Shown: positions 39,143-51,666 of the stretch, piece after piece
Position numbering within the stretch: position 1 is the stretch's first letter
Layout of the letters: each line of letters starts with the position of its first letter
Source of the DNA: Solea solea
Lineage: Eukaryota; Chordata; Actinopteri; Pleuronectiformes; Soleidae
DNA length: 64,000 nucleotides
Assembly (NCBI RefSeq): GCF_958295425.1
Contig: NC_081135.1
Span: forward strand, 24,181,613-24,245,612
Direction: 5' to 3'
Translations under genes and position numbers: made by a program
The notes under the pieces: generated by a model
The model's database searches: none
What the model was told of the DNA's origin: nothing
Seen by the model: the letters and a program-made list of their open reading frames with translations, nothing else

Positions 39143-39293
39143 CTGGGATCTCCTGAGGAGGAACATGTGCAAAGCTGAAGCCTTTCCCGACACAAGCCTC
39201 CCGCACCTCGCTGCAATTCCGTGCTTTAAAATCTGCTCTTGCCGCCACACACAGCAGAGAAAAAGTGCAAAGGATGGTCTCTAATCTGAGCAT
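39143..39293 (-). CDS. gpc6: glypican-6 exon 1 (start codon, signal peptide, first core segment)
   Basis: This is the first coding exon of a glypican, a GPI-anchored heparan-sulfate proteoglycan that modulates Wnt, Hedgehog, BMP and FGF signalling at the cell surface. It encodes 50 residues plus one base. Residues 1 to about 20 form a hydrophobic signal peptide (core TILCTFSLLCVAARA), probably cleaved before DFKARNC. Next come the first core cysteine (Cys27) and a KGFSFAHVPPQEIPG stretch matching KGFSLADIPYQEIAG of mammalian GPC6 as I recall it. The start is secure: an in-frame TGA lies two codons upstream (39297-39299), and A is at -3. The exon ends CCAG|gtaagg in phase 1, and the split glycine codon is completed by exon 2. 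Oddities are an extra Cys34 and an Asn26-Cys-Ser sequon. Whether this is the a or b teleost paralogue is undetermined. Confidence 0.93.
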
Positions 39294-39900
39294 TGTTCAC
39301 TTGTGCGAAGAGCCGTACTGTTTAAAAGCTTCTTTCCAGCTGGCTGGTCAAACTCCCATGCAGTAGATCCGAAGGTACTTTATAATGAGTGGGCGTTGCA
39401 ATGGTTGCAGCTCAGATTATCAGTGCCCACCAACACATCTTCCAAATGGTAAACGGGGCTCTGGTGCAACAGAGAATGAGTAAAAAGTCCCCCCGCGCCG
39501 CAGACAAGAGGACTGTCTGTGAGAGTGGAGGAGCCTCATGAATCCAGGCTGCGCGTTTCCCCCCCGGTGCGTTGACTCAACTTCTGTGAGCAGACGAGGC
39601 TTCTGGCTGCTGCTGCTTCTGCTGCTGCTGCTGCCGCTGCTGCTGTGCGCAAGTGGAAATGCCTGGTGGAGGGAGCGCTGAGTGTTCACAGCAGATGCAC
39701 TCACTGGCAACGAAAAGCGCCATACAAAATATGGAGTGGACTCCAGCCTCGTCCATTTCTGCATGGTGGGGTGGTGGCAGCGGGGGTCGGCACCTACCAC
39801 CGAGGATGTGGTGGACAATAAATCAGAGGGAATACAATGGGCGAACTAAGGGACATCATCGAGAAAAAAAAGGGCCCTGGTGTTTGTGAAGTTTTATCAC
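39294..39900 (-). promoter_or_regulatory. gpc6: candidate gpc6 promoter / 5' UTR region
   Basis: The 600 bases upstream of the start codon are richer in GC and CpG than the rest of the window, especially about 39480-39820. On the minus strand a TATA-like TATAAAG lies at 39378-39384, about 85 bases upstream of the ATG. A three-codon upstream ORF (ATG GGA GTT TGA) lies at 39348-39359. A (CAG)n-type tract (39606-39645) and a 132-codon open frame (39420-39818) lie further up. If transcription starts just downstream of the TATA-like box, the 5' UTR is only about 50-60 bases. Mammalian GPC6 has a longer 5' UTR as I recall, so a start above 39820 is also possible. Confidence 0.5.
39606..39645. repeat. 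(GCT/CTG)n microsatellite, (CAG)n on the gene strand
   Basis: This is a trinucleotide repeat with two interruptions (TTCT and CCG), lying about 310-350 bases upstream of the gpc6 start codon on the antisense strand. On the gene strand it reads (CAG/AGC)n. It is responsible for the Ser-rich stretch in the overlapping 132-codon open frame. Confidence 0.9.
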
Positions 39901-40735
39901 ATCAGCATTACATAGTATACTTCTGCTCCATGTTATAGCCATTGCCAAACTTTTGGATGTCAAGGCCCAGAGTAAATTCTTAAAAAAAAAAGTAACTTGA
40001 GGGTTCGATGTGTGGTGGTTGGATCAGTCTAGACGTAAATAAACAGCAAGATGGAGATGGATCTTTTCTTAAGCAGCACTTAATTGTTCTCCACACTTCA
40101 GCAGCTTCACAACAACAACAACCCTTCCTGTTTACTTCCTTGTTATGCATCACACGTGTCTGAAGCAACCACTGAGAAGCTAGAAGGACTTAGACAGGTA
40201 AATGGGAGTCAGAACCACTAAGGCAGATTCAGCTAATTAATTAATTAAGGTTTTTAAACATGCTGCTGTAAATATTTCAACATGTAAATATGCAAATAAT
40301 AATTGGGAACATAAATGTGTAAATAGCCAACTGTATAAACAATTTATTTTTTTACCAAATTAACTAAAATATATAAACTAAGAACTCGTAAACCTTGCAA
40401 AAACAACAACATACAAGATCAAGTATTTGAAACATAACAAAGTTATTATTATAATTTATTTCATAAACCTACAGAAAATAACTTTTTTAAGTGGGCCTCT
40501 GCATATCCAACAAAGTGCTCTGTAAGGAAAAAAAAACAACTCTCAATTTGATCATTTTTATGACCTGTAACTACCCACCTGCAGTACCTGCACAGTCCAA
40601 CAGGGCGGCAACCCACACTCTGATAATCACTATCTTATTAAATCTCTTTCAAACCCTATTAATATCAGGTAACTGTAAAATGAGCTACTTGTCACTGTAG
40701 ATACTTTAGTTGCGCCAATATCCTGTGTTGTACAC

Positions 40736-40928
40736 GGCAGGATAGTGGCTAGCAGTGTAGCCTCACATCAAGAAGGTCGCAGGTTTGATTCCTGGTTTGA
40801 CTGAGGGCTTTTCTGCATTGAGTCTTTAGTTCTCCCTGCGTGTGAGTGGGTATTCCGGTTTCCTCCCACGGTCCAAAAACATGCAGAGAGTTAACTGGAC
40901 TCTAACTCTAGCGATGGACTGGTGACAA
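40736..40928 (+). mobile_element. retroposon fragment, opposite orientation
   Basis: This is the reverse-orientation equivalent of the 9659 copy: GTGTAGCCTCACATCAAGAA, GGTCGCAGGTTTGATTCC, TTTCCTCCCACGGTCCAAAA, ACATGCA and finally GCGATGGACTGGTGAC. The internal part is degenerate. It lies about 1.5 kb upstream of the gpc6 start. Confidence 0.7.
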
Positions 40929-40989
40929 CACTTAATATACTGCTTACATGCTTTTCTAGGTGTATAATTACTGTAAACTGTCGTTTTCA

Positions 40990-41280
40990 TAGGCCTAAAA
41001 TAAGTCTTTTTATGTACTTCTTGCAAGAGCCTTGCTTTACGGAGGCTGTCATCATGCGTTCCATGTTCCTCCAGCAGCTTGAACAACCAAACAAGCCTGT
41101 GTTTTGTGTCGTGAAGAAGTTTCGCTTTCAAACAAAGGCAAACCACATCCTTTTTGGTACACAAAGACCGCCACAGTTCCCTGATAGCCACGAGAAAGGA
41201 AGGGGTGAGTGGAGGAGACTTCTGTTTTTTACAATCTATAATCTCACTGTTAGACGTCACAAGTTCTACCCCAGTTTATT
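40990..41280 (+). repeat. teleost dispersed repeat overlapping open frames
   Basis: Blocks TATGTACTTCTTGCAAGAGC, CTTGCTTTACGGAGGCTGTC, AAGGAAGGGGTGAGTGGAGG and CAATCTATAATCTCACTGTT, then AGACGTCACAAGTTCTAC, follow the order of a common fish repeat I recall (GGGGTGAGCGGAGGGG, then CAATCTGCAACCTCACCGCT, then AGATGCCACTAAATCC). The 131- and 144-codon open frames here are by-products of it. Confidence 0.6.
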
Positions 41281-42063
41281 TCTCAGCTCCATCAATGAGG
41301 TTATGTTTTTGGGCTGAACAACATTGCTCCAAAAGTCAAGGATGGATGTGGATGTTATTTTCTGAGGATGTGGGGATGTGTTATGGCCCAAGGAAGCAAA
41401 TATTAGATTTTGGTGGTGATCCAGATATGCATACAGATTTAAGATTTTAAAAAAAACAATTGTAGAAGTTTGGTCAAAATCTGGGTCTTGATTGACACTG
41501 TGGGGAAACTGAGGGGAAACTGGTTTATTTTTTATATATTGGTTCATTATTTTAAAATATCATTTTATTCTTCACCAATCTTGTTTTGGGCTATGATGTT
41601 TCGGTTTATAATTCAGAAAATGTAAGATATTAAGGTTTAAAACAAAAAGAGAACAATAAGATTCAAATGAAAATGTTTCTCATTCCTGTTCTTAAAGCAA
41701 AACACCAGTAGCACAGTATTAGCTCGGATTAACTGGTGGATACAAAGGATGTGATGAGGACCGAACGGCAAATGTTCATGGCTTTATTGATTTTGGAACA
41801 GCTTGATCCTAGGATAGATCAACAGTGGATTAACATGGCTGCCAAGAGTTCCTATTGGTATGGGATACCACATTTTCAAAGCTACTTTAAAGTGACATCT
41901 GCCTGCTTCAGAGGGCGATGCTATACTGAAAGATTAGATGTCTAAATCTTCAGGTTCAAGGTTTAGAGAGACATGTTCCCCCCTTTTTTGTCATGAAATT
42001 ATCTCACTTTGCCTTATTTTGGCATTCCATTTACATTTAGTTCAATGGCAGGGGACTGAGGAT

Positions 42064-42096
42064 CTATATTTGTACATAAGAAATGTACAAATATAG
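42064..42096. repeat. 13-bp perfect hairpin
   Basis: CTATATTTGTACA (42064-42076) and TGTACAAATATAG (42084-42096) pair around a 7-nt loop. It lies in the gpc6 upstream region. Confidence 0.9.
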
Positions 42097-45000
42097 TCTC
42101 TAAATTATGACATTGAATGAAAGGATGATAGAAACAGTGGTTAGCCTAAGCGATCCCGCAGCTCCTTTCATGAATTCTTCGCTGTACTCACGTGTGGTGA
42201 GACTCCTTGACCTGGACAAGTCATCGTTTCTTTATGTGTCCAACTTTGAAACTCAGGGGACAATTTCATCCAAATGAACATTTTGAATGTGATGAAAAAT
42301 GTATTTAATGGGGGAATTTTCAGCTAAGATAGTTGTCAAGTTGCCTAAGTAGACAGTGGAGCACTGTATTAAAATGTTTCTGTATGTATGTATGCATGGG
42401 TGTATGGGGGGGATGTATGAGCTGCTTTAATACTACCTGTGTATATTATTTTCCACCCTCCAGCAATGTACAAGAGCCCTTCCGGGATTCCCGGAGTCCA
42501 TCCTGTATGCATCCAGTTGGTCAAACACAGTAACCCTCAAAGGAAGACGTACAAGAAAAAATACAAACATTGAATGCATCAAAAATGATTTTATTTCATT
42601 GGCAGAACCACAAACAGTACCTGGGAAAAGTAAACTGCAGCCATCGAGATAGCCAAATTATAAAATAGCAGTCCAATTATAACTTTGAACACTGTCATAC
42701 TAGCAGCACAGAAAGGAACAATCAGAATGTGGACAGAACATTTGAGCTGTCTTACTAACAGTGCTTACAGTGAACACAATATCAGGTGAAGGAACACATG
42801 CTGCAGCTCATCATATTTCAGCAACCAGGAGATAAAAAACATGCAACAACGTAAGCAAGCAAATTCAGTGAGGAAATGGCAGCTCCGTCATTGTCTTGTA
42901 ACTTCTTGCCAGCGGTTGCCATTATATGTGGCAGCAACTTTAGACTGACAGCTTTGTGATCAGCACCCTGGAGAGCTCCACCAAGTTACCTGAGCTACTT
43001 CGCCTGTTTTTCTATTATTTTTTTTTTTCTAACATTCTGCCGAGACAGAACTGGTGTAGGCAGATGATCATCAGTCCTTATGGCAGGTAACGATCATTGA
43101 TGACTTTATTATGGGAGTTTTGTGTGGAGCAAAAGAAAGTTTCAGAGTGAAAAAAAGGACTTTTTGTCAGAAGATTTATCTGGAGTATGCTAAAAAAAAA
43201 AATATGATTAACTTTCACACTTTGATGACCCTAGTTCCTTTGATCAATAACAACAGAGAAAAGACTGAATATGAGTTTAATGTTTTACCTGGCTGGGTTA
43301 TGAATCTGCTTTGACATTACCCCTCTGCCTATACAGTGCACACTGAAGTGTCTGTAGTCAGGACAGCTGCTCTTGCACTTGCTCTTCATGTGGCTGAAAA
43401 AAAAACCTATGTTTATTCCTGGCAGCAACCAAGGTGTCAGAATCAGAGAAATGGAGACACCCAGAGCTGATGCCGTCATCTAATAAACCCAGAAACACCT
43501 GCAAATAACAACCTGATTCAAAATACCCATTATTGTCTGACAGTGTCTACACTGATAATAAGCACTGGAAGAGTGTAAAGCACATGTGTGCATAGATCTC
43601 ATGTTATATAGCAAATACTCAAGATATTAATGACAAGAAACTGAATATGGCCATTTCTTTTAATGTAGCTGTTTAATTTACCTCTTAAATTACAGCAGCT
43701 CCTATACATAGACATTCCTTCACAATTCCAATTGATATATGAAGAAAGGCAGTACAATGCAAATGATTGCAGTTTAAATGCTGTGTATTTTTCTGCAATC
43801 TAATATTACTCTTGGATCCAAGGTTCCTGCAACAGCCTGAATCTCATTAATCAGCTTTTTTTTATTTATTTATATTTTTTTTTACAAAGGATATCTGTGC
43901 AGTTCTGCCTATAGCTTCCAAATCTCTAAGGGGCAATGTCAGTTACAACACAAAACTGTTTCATCTATACGCGTCATATTGTCAATATTAAACCCATTTG
44001 CTAAAGTCATGAACAAAAAGACCAATGTCACCTTAGTGTGATTCTGTAGCCTGTACCAAATATTATTCAGTAGACCTATACATGTGTTTGTTCAGTGTAC
44101 CAAATCCCTTGAACCCTTCTAGTTCTATAGTCTATAGTAGTATCTTCTGTCATTTTGGGAAATTGTCATGTGGCATGTGATTACTGATCCTGATAATAAT
44201 AATATTGTTTTGTATGGCTATGTGCCAAAGACACAGTCAACGATGTCTCTGTTTTTGTTGTTGTTATTGTTGTTGTTGTATTGTTGCTGTCAGTCAAAAT
44301 CTCCCTGGAGAGTGAAAACAACGTATGCATACAGTATATCAACAAAACATATTTTCAAGCAGTCTCCTTGCTGTCCTGTACTGTTACAGGACAATACAAT
44401 TCTGATATGAAATGAAGGAATTACTCCATGTAAAGTGTTTAATCAGCAACAAAACAACACACAAAATTTACAAGATTTCACTCTGTATGCTTCACCTCAC
44501 AGGATGTTTAAAAAAAATGGTATGAATTATGAAAACTCCTATTTCAGGCAATTCAAATGTAGAATTTCTGATCAGTTTTTAATCTTCATGCTACTGAAGT
44601 ATAATCCTGTGGCTCTGTTTAGTTTTTTACTGAGACAAAGCTGTGTTTTTTTGTTTGTTTTTTAATTTCACAGACATATCAGAAAAGAACATGCACGTAA
44701 TGTCTCTTTTCTAAAGATGTCTGTGTCTTCTTTGCAGAAAGCTCTCATCCCCACCACTTTATCATTATATCACATTGACCTCGAGATAAAAGAGTATGTT
44801 TTCCTATTAGTTTTAGTTTATTTTATATTTTACTGTGCAGATTTGGTCCTGTACGCCACTGTTTGATTTTTAATTTTAATTGGACATTAAATGATGTACT
44901 GTAATTCAAATATGCTTACTGGATGGACCTCATGGTAAATAAGATGCTCATTTTTATCGTCAAAATCCTTATCTTTGAAATGCTCTCTCCATTTTCTACC

Positions 45001-46385
45001 AGCTATCTTACCACCAGGGTACATAAAAAACAGTGTTCACAGAATCTCTCCTCATCACAGCAAAAGTGACTTTTTGAACAGTTTTATTATTGAGAAATGA
45101 ACTATATCACCGTCAAATACGAATACAAAGTTCATGTCTCTCTTGAGATGAACATGATCATGTTAATCTTCAGATATTCATCAGTGACGAGAGAAAAGAG
45201 AGTGCTATGCAGTAAACATTAACAACACACAGTCAATAAACAATTTCAAGCAAATATTGCATGTTGCTTTGAACTACAGAAACCTCTAAAATACACAATC
45301 TACAGTAAATTGGACAATTTACACATCTATTTTTGTTTTGACTCGGATGCACCTCAAGTTGATGAAACTCAAAAAAGCAGACCATCTCTGACTGAGTTCT
45401 GAATAGTAATTTACAGAATCATTTTCTTTCTAATATCTTATACAGTGAACTTCACATGATGCCAAATCCCTTCCTCTCACTCGGGGAATCATAACATTTT
45501 AAAAAAAAACATTAAAAAACATTTGTATGTACTTACTCATATTCTCCCAGCCTATGTGTCGAGTTTATTCTGGTCTTCACATCCATGCCTGCCTAAACTC
45601 GACCAGGCATGGAGGGCAACAGAGGATGCTGACCAACTCGGTTTCATCCTTTTATTTTATTTTATTTTATTTTTTTGTTTCATCCGTTTATTGACATCAT
45701 TGAATACAGTTAACATAGAAATAAAGACAATTAATTTAGGTTAAATAAATCAAATATTTCTATTTCTAAATAGATATATTTCTAAGGATGGAATTGCATT
45801 TAGTCAACATTTTAATATTTACTATATTGTGTGCATTAAATTGTTTCAACTCCCTCACATTTACTTCCATATTTATGATATCTGTATAGTTATATATAAT
45901 AAGTAGTATAGTATTTATTTATAGTGTATATAAAAACACTATATATAATAAGTATAGTTGTGTTTCTGCTGTACTGCTTTTTGTGTTGTCCATTAAAAAA
46001 AAACAAAAAACAAAACAAAAAAACTGTACTCCTTCCAGAGACACGGTTTGTATCAGTCTAAAGCTTCAGCAGCTGTCTTCTCATTGGAATTTCTCTGAGA
46101 TGTGAAAACACACAAGTTTGCTTGAGCAGTCTGGAGCTGTGGGGAGACATCCATTGCAGAACAAAATGCTCAGAGGACAGTGACTCTTAATCCACTCTCA
46201 GTGAGACATGCAGGCTGCTGTGATTCAGCAGAACTGCGAGGCAGCTGATCCGCCAACAAAAGACAAGAAAGACACTGACTTTTCCATCTGTTAAATATAG
46301 AATAATTAGACAGTTATTACGGGAATGCTGGAGTTCCCTCATTATCAAACCTGAGACTGTATTATGCATCACACCTAAGCTGCAA

Positions 46386-46518
46386 TTATATTATATTATA
46401 TTATATTATATTATATTATATTATATTATAGTATATTATATTATATTATATTATATTATATTATATTATATTATATTATATTATATGTTGTATTGTGTTG
46501 TATTATATTATATTATAT
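46386..46518. repeat. (TTATA)n pentanucleotide microsatellite
   Basis: About 25 TTATA units with a few variant units (GTATA, TGTTG) form a 130-base array. Confidence 0.95.
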
Positions 46519-46865
46519 CATACAAACATTCTGCATTTTACTGTGCAGCCTGTAGCGATGTAATGTTTATGAAATCACTTTCAGATTAAGACATTTTACA
46601 GGCTTTAATTAAAAACTGCTCTAAAAGAACATTAAAGCCTAATTAAGTGGAGGAAATCAGAAGTCACAGGAACATTGATGATGTATATTTTTCATTTTTT
46701 CCAGACATGGCGGTGGTAACGTGAATCCTTAATCTTTTCATAATTATGGGCAAAAAAGGGACACAGAATTCCCCAAAGAGCACAGAAACAAGCCTGGCAT
46801 CTGCCATTCATATAGCTATAGTCTAGTTTAATACAGTAATCCTTTGAGTATGTTATTACCTTCTT

Positions 46866-46895
46866 GAAGTTTGAATACACAATTATTCAAACTTC
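46866..46895. repeat. 12-bp perfect hairpin
   Basis: GAAGTTTGAATA (46866-46877) and TATTCAAACTTC (46884-46895) pair around CACAAT. Confidence 0.9.
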
Positions 46896-48439
46896 TTGGC
46901 ACTAGTGATATGTATAATAACACCTAATGAGTACAAATAGTAAAATACACATGCACTTGAGCATCTCTGACAGCATCCGCACCTCTTCACCAATGAAGAC
47001 CGTGGAAAGTATACATTGAGTTATGTCCCACATTCTCCATGAGCCCGAGGCAAGGGGAGACTGAATATATTTTCATTACTCATTCTTCATCATTCCCGCA
47101 ATTGTTCATTGCATGAGAAACAAACATGTCTTTGGGGCATGTCTTGTCCTGACAATGAGAAATGAATCTATTATATAATAAAGAATGATCAACAGTTACT
47201 GAATTCTAATACAGCAAAACAAAAACAAATTTGCTACATGACGAATCCTGTGTCCGTTGTAATCCACTGGATCCACTGGGGCATGGATGTCTCCGCCAAA
47301 CCTATACAACAGCAGCTTGAAAAACATTCAGGCTTTACTACAGAACTAGAGCTTTCTTCATTATTATTTCTGACCTTGCACAAAAGCAAACCCCATAGTC
47401 TTCCCTCCTTGGGCCACACTAAAAATTAATAGGAACTTGGTAACATTGAATTGCAGGCTAATCTGAATGCTGACCGCCCTGAGGAGAAGAATGCCACCTG
47501 AGGGGAACCTGCAAACAGTAGTGAACAGCCCTTGTGAAGCAATAAAGGTAGTTGGCACATTAACACATAAAGATAGGTCTGGTGTCATTAAACCTGACCA
47601 TTGCAAAGATTAAACTGTAGTCTGATGGCCTTGGATGCCCCACTCTGGGCTTTTTTATGGTATTGGTGTTTTAGTACCACATTTTAAATCAAGTACATAT
47701 ACTTACTCACCAACCATAATCAAGAACTGTCAATTATGCTGCTTTTATTAAAAGACTGACTAGTAAAACATAATCTACTATTTAATTTATTTACAGGTAA
47801 AACAACTCACTTGTTCTTAATTATGCCCTGATTACTTTGAAATGCCAGGCACCGACTCAGACACCAACTGGATCATTCAGAGACACAAGCAAGTGTTTTA
47901 AAAAACCACAGACAACAAAGGACACATATCCATCCATAAAATCAACCATACCGTGATTGGCATTACATTAACCTCTTTTTCCTACATTTCTGCCTGCAAT
48001 TTCTGCCCCAGTCCACGTCCGGGGATTGCAGTAAATTAAAAGTCAGTCGTATTCAACCCTTGTTATTTTATATCTGCATTTTGAATCTTCATGGGATTAT
48101 ACATTCTACTGATGTTCAGCAAGAGTCATTTAATATGCAGCACAATCCTTCAAGCTTTGGCCCTTTCCTCCTCCCAGGGCATCTAATGCAACGTAATGAA
48201 TCACTGGTAGATACTCTTAAATAAAGCCTGTGTCAGTGCCTATGGATCTATGAAACCTTCAGAAATGATACAAAACATGCCATGCATTTGTCTACTACTG
48301 ACGTGCTTGTTCTGAATGTCAGACAAGTCTTCAAAGATGTGTTACGGACTGCCTTCTATAGGTTGATCAATCAACCAACCAACCGACCAATCAACCGACA
48401 ACTCAAAATTCAGCCCTTTTCATAAAAGGCCCAACATAC

Positions 48440-48552
48440 AGAGACAGACAACCATTAATAACTCACACACCTACAGGCACTTAAGAGAGTCCAATCAACC
48501 TCTGCATGTTTTTGGATGTGTGGGAGAAAGGCTACGCACACACAGGGAGCAG
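48440..48552 (-). mobile_element. degenerate retroposon fragment
   Basis: This fragment carries ACAGACAACCATTAATAACT, ACACCTACAGGCA, CATGTTTTTGGATGTGTGGG and ACACAGGGAG, diverged counterparts of the blocks in the 9659 copy. It is one of the older copies and abuts the repeat at 48620. Confidence 0.6.
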
Positions 48553-48619
48553 GAAAACAACAACAAGGTCTTCAGACCAGGTACAAAAGCCTATGTTATA
48601 GCATTTTCTATGATTGCAT

Positions 48620-48911
48620 ATGATTGTGGGAATCTGATTGTTTTATTTCTCAAGAAAACTATCCCTGAAAATAAACAGACAAAAGAACAATAGTGCTGGA
48701 GCTTGCATTTTCGACCCCCGCTTTTATAACTTATTGCTCATTGTACGCATTGAGAGAGAACATTTTTTATTGAATTAAACATGACCATTTGCCAAACCTT
48801 AAAAAAAACGTTTTTCAACATATATCTTCAAGCCAACACCTACTGAATGGTAAAATAAATGCATCATTGATGTCACATAATTTTGTTCCTCCCTTATATT
48901 AACCCTAACCC
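48620..48911 (+). repeat. ~280-bp dispersed repeat, copy A, ending in (TAACCC)2
   Basis: From ATGATTGTGGGAATCTG to CCTCCCTTAT this copy matches 51667-51947 at nearly every position; I count roughly ten differences. It ends in TAACCCTAACCC (48900-48911). There is no open frame, no poly-A tail and no visible target duplication. I do not recognise the family. Confidence 0.85.
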
Positions 48912-51666
48912 CAATTCATTGGTATATGCCAAAAGCACTCACTAACCATATATAATGAACTTTCCCATGAACATTTAGGATATTAGGAGAAAAAAAAATC
49001 ATATTTAATTTAATTTCATCTAATTCATTGTTAACATATCTTATCTCTAATTGGAAAAAAGCCAATCAACCAGGCTGAACTCAAAGCAACATTTGGTCGG
49101 CCAATCAAGTTTTTAATTCAGCACAGCATACTGAAATTCCTCATGACTGTGCTGCCATGAGCAGGAGCAGAATGGATCAATATGACCCAATTAAAAATAT
49201 AGTGTCTCTTGGATAAAAGGCCTACTTTGAATCCAAGGTATTTGACCACAAGACAATACGTTAACATAGAACCCAGTTGTTCTAGTGACAGCGGTATCCC
49301 ATCCTTTGACACCCCGACAAGCCCCTGCCAGAATACCAACAGCCCTTCATTGTTACAGCCCTTATGCAATCAATTTCAATCTAAGGCTAGTGGTCAATCA
49401 CTCACCAGTGCTGGACACACAGAGCCTGCAGATGAGTGTGAGAGGAGATAAAGCTCCTGGGGTCCAGAGCTTCTCTGCAGTGTGTTGTGCTGGGCTGAGC
49501 CAACTATAGCACAGGGGGTTGTAAACAACACAGATGGGACAAACAAACCAAAGCATGACACTCCTTGACTACTTTATAGTTTAATTCCTCACTAGTTCTG
49601 TGTCGGCCAGACACTGTAATGATTTGGACTATTCGGGCACTTGCAAGGTGTTTGGAAAATGTAGTGCAAGTTCACTTACTGGTGGGAGTCAGTGAGACAT
49701 AACAGGTCTGATGCTTACAAGACAGGATGGATGGGAGCAGCGTGAGAGTGCCAGGAGACATGAAAAGTACAAAAACATGTTGTTATGTGAGTACATGTGT
49801 TTGAGTGTTAAGGAGGTTGTTGTTTTAGCAACAAGGGACCAAGAGATAGAATTGAAAAGAAATACAATATAAAATAAAAAATATGTGAAGATTAACCCTG
49901 AGAACTCCTAGAACTGTATTACATGATGTTAACAATTGCAAAAAAAAACAATTACCGTGCTACTTCTGTTAGATAATGTACAGGTCTTATTATTTGTTGT
50001 GTTAAATTAAAGAACATCCTTTAGTATCAGGGTTTACATTTTTAAAGCACTTCCATCAACAATATCCCTAGTCAAATGTATGCCAGGAGAAATGCCAGAC
50101 AAAAAGAAAAATCATCATCTCAAGTATTGATATTCACTGAAATTTCACTGAGGCAACAAATGATTTTGTATTTGTGGCGCCAACCCAGGCATTGTACCAA
50201 TCTGCTTTGGGACATCTCTCAAGATAAACACAATTAACAAAACAGATTCAGTGCTCACTGTTTATCCAAGAACACAGTTTGGATTTAATTAACTGTCTTC
50301 TGTATTCCCAGTTTAGACTGTACACATGCCCACCACACATTTGTCTATATAATGCATATATTTTACAAAGTATGTCTGCATCACTCCTGGACCTTTGGAT
50401 TGAGTCTAACATCTGAATAATAAAGTGATTTAGTGCTTGCTTGCCTAATATCAGTAACTGGTTAAATATGTCAAACGGTATTTAACTGATACAGCTCGAC
50501 ATTTCTTAGTTACAGGTGAAAAAAAATGTGCTTTCTGACACACTGAAAACAAATCAAAAGGCTGTGAACAAGTCCAGTGGGGCTGTGTATCTTCCACTGA
50601 TTAAACTGAATTTCCATCAAGGAATGCTTGCATGCTCTAAGAATTCAACACCAGTATGCAAGGGTCCACGCACCTTGGGGACCACAAGTCTAATTTGCGT
50701 CAAACCCAAAAGGCAGATAATAGTGCTGATCTGACAGCCAGCCAATTCCCAGCTTCCCTCATCAAGAATACACTCAATTTCAAACATCAAACTGCTTGCA
50801 ACAAAAATGAAAAACCCTTTGAATGAAAGAAAGTTGGCTGGCGGGGAAACCTTCAGGGATTCTTGATACACTTGACAAGTTTGAAAGACTATCAGCTTCA
50901 ATGTTCTGAGCTAATGTATGGTCCAAAATATGAATTAGATAGAAATGATGGGGTGCATTTAGGATGATTATTGTCATTTGCATGTCACAGACTTTACAGG
51001 CCTCTTGTGAATACACCGGTGTACAATGTCAACATCGCTGCAATATCAATTCATAGTAACTGAAGCATGATTACAGTATATTGGTGAGCCAATGCATAAG
51101 TGAAGTTTATTTTTGCAAGTTGGCTGTCTGCATGCCTTGTGGTGTTGAACAGATTTGCCATGCACAGGAAGGGTCTGCTTTACTTATTATTATTATTATT
51201 GTTAATTATTTATTTATTTATTTTCTGGCTGTGTGATGTATGGTAACTGGACCGGACGGGGGGGTAGGAAGTAGACAGACAAGGGGAAGGGAAGATGAAG
51301 GAGAGAGGAATAACAGTACAGGATAACAACATAACACAATGATAGTAAGAGTACTGACATTCATGTAAGTACAGTAACTACAGTAGTTAACAACCACAAC
51401 AGTCATATAGCTTCTCTTGCCACAAGCTTACACTAAAGCCTTGTTTCCACCAAGTGGTTCAGTTCAGTTCAATACTTTGTGTTATTATTTGTGTAAGTCC
51501 TGTATGTGGCGCTACTGGCAGCTGATTGTTTGCTGGTATAGGTATAAATCGCGACCAGATTCTTCCTTAGTGTCTGAAATGATATCAGTGATTTATTTTC
51601 TTCCAATGTCCACTTATTTTTCCATTTCCACAAATCATCTTTCTATTTCCATAAAAAAAAAAAAAA

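Noticed and set aside
39653..39889. 78-codon plus-strand frame in the promoter region
   Set aside because: Antisense to the gpc6 5' region, low complexity, no homology recognised.
40826..41260. 144-codon minus-strand frame
   Set aside because: It overlaps two dispersed repeats; the frame is a chance product.
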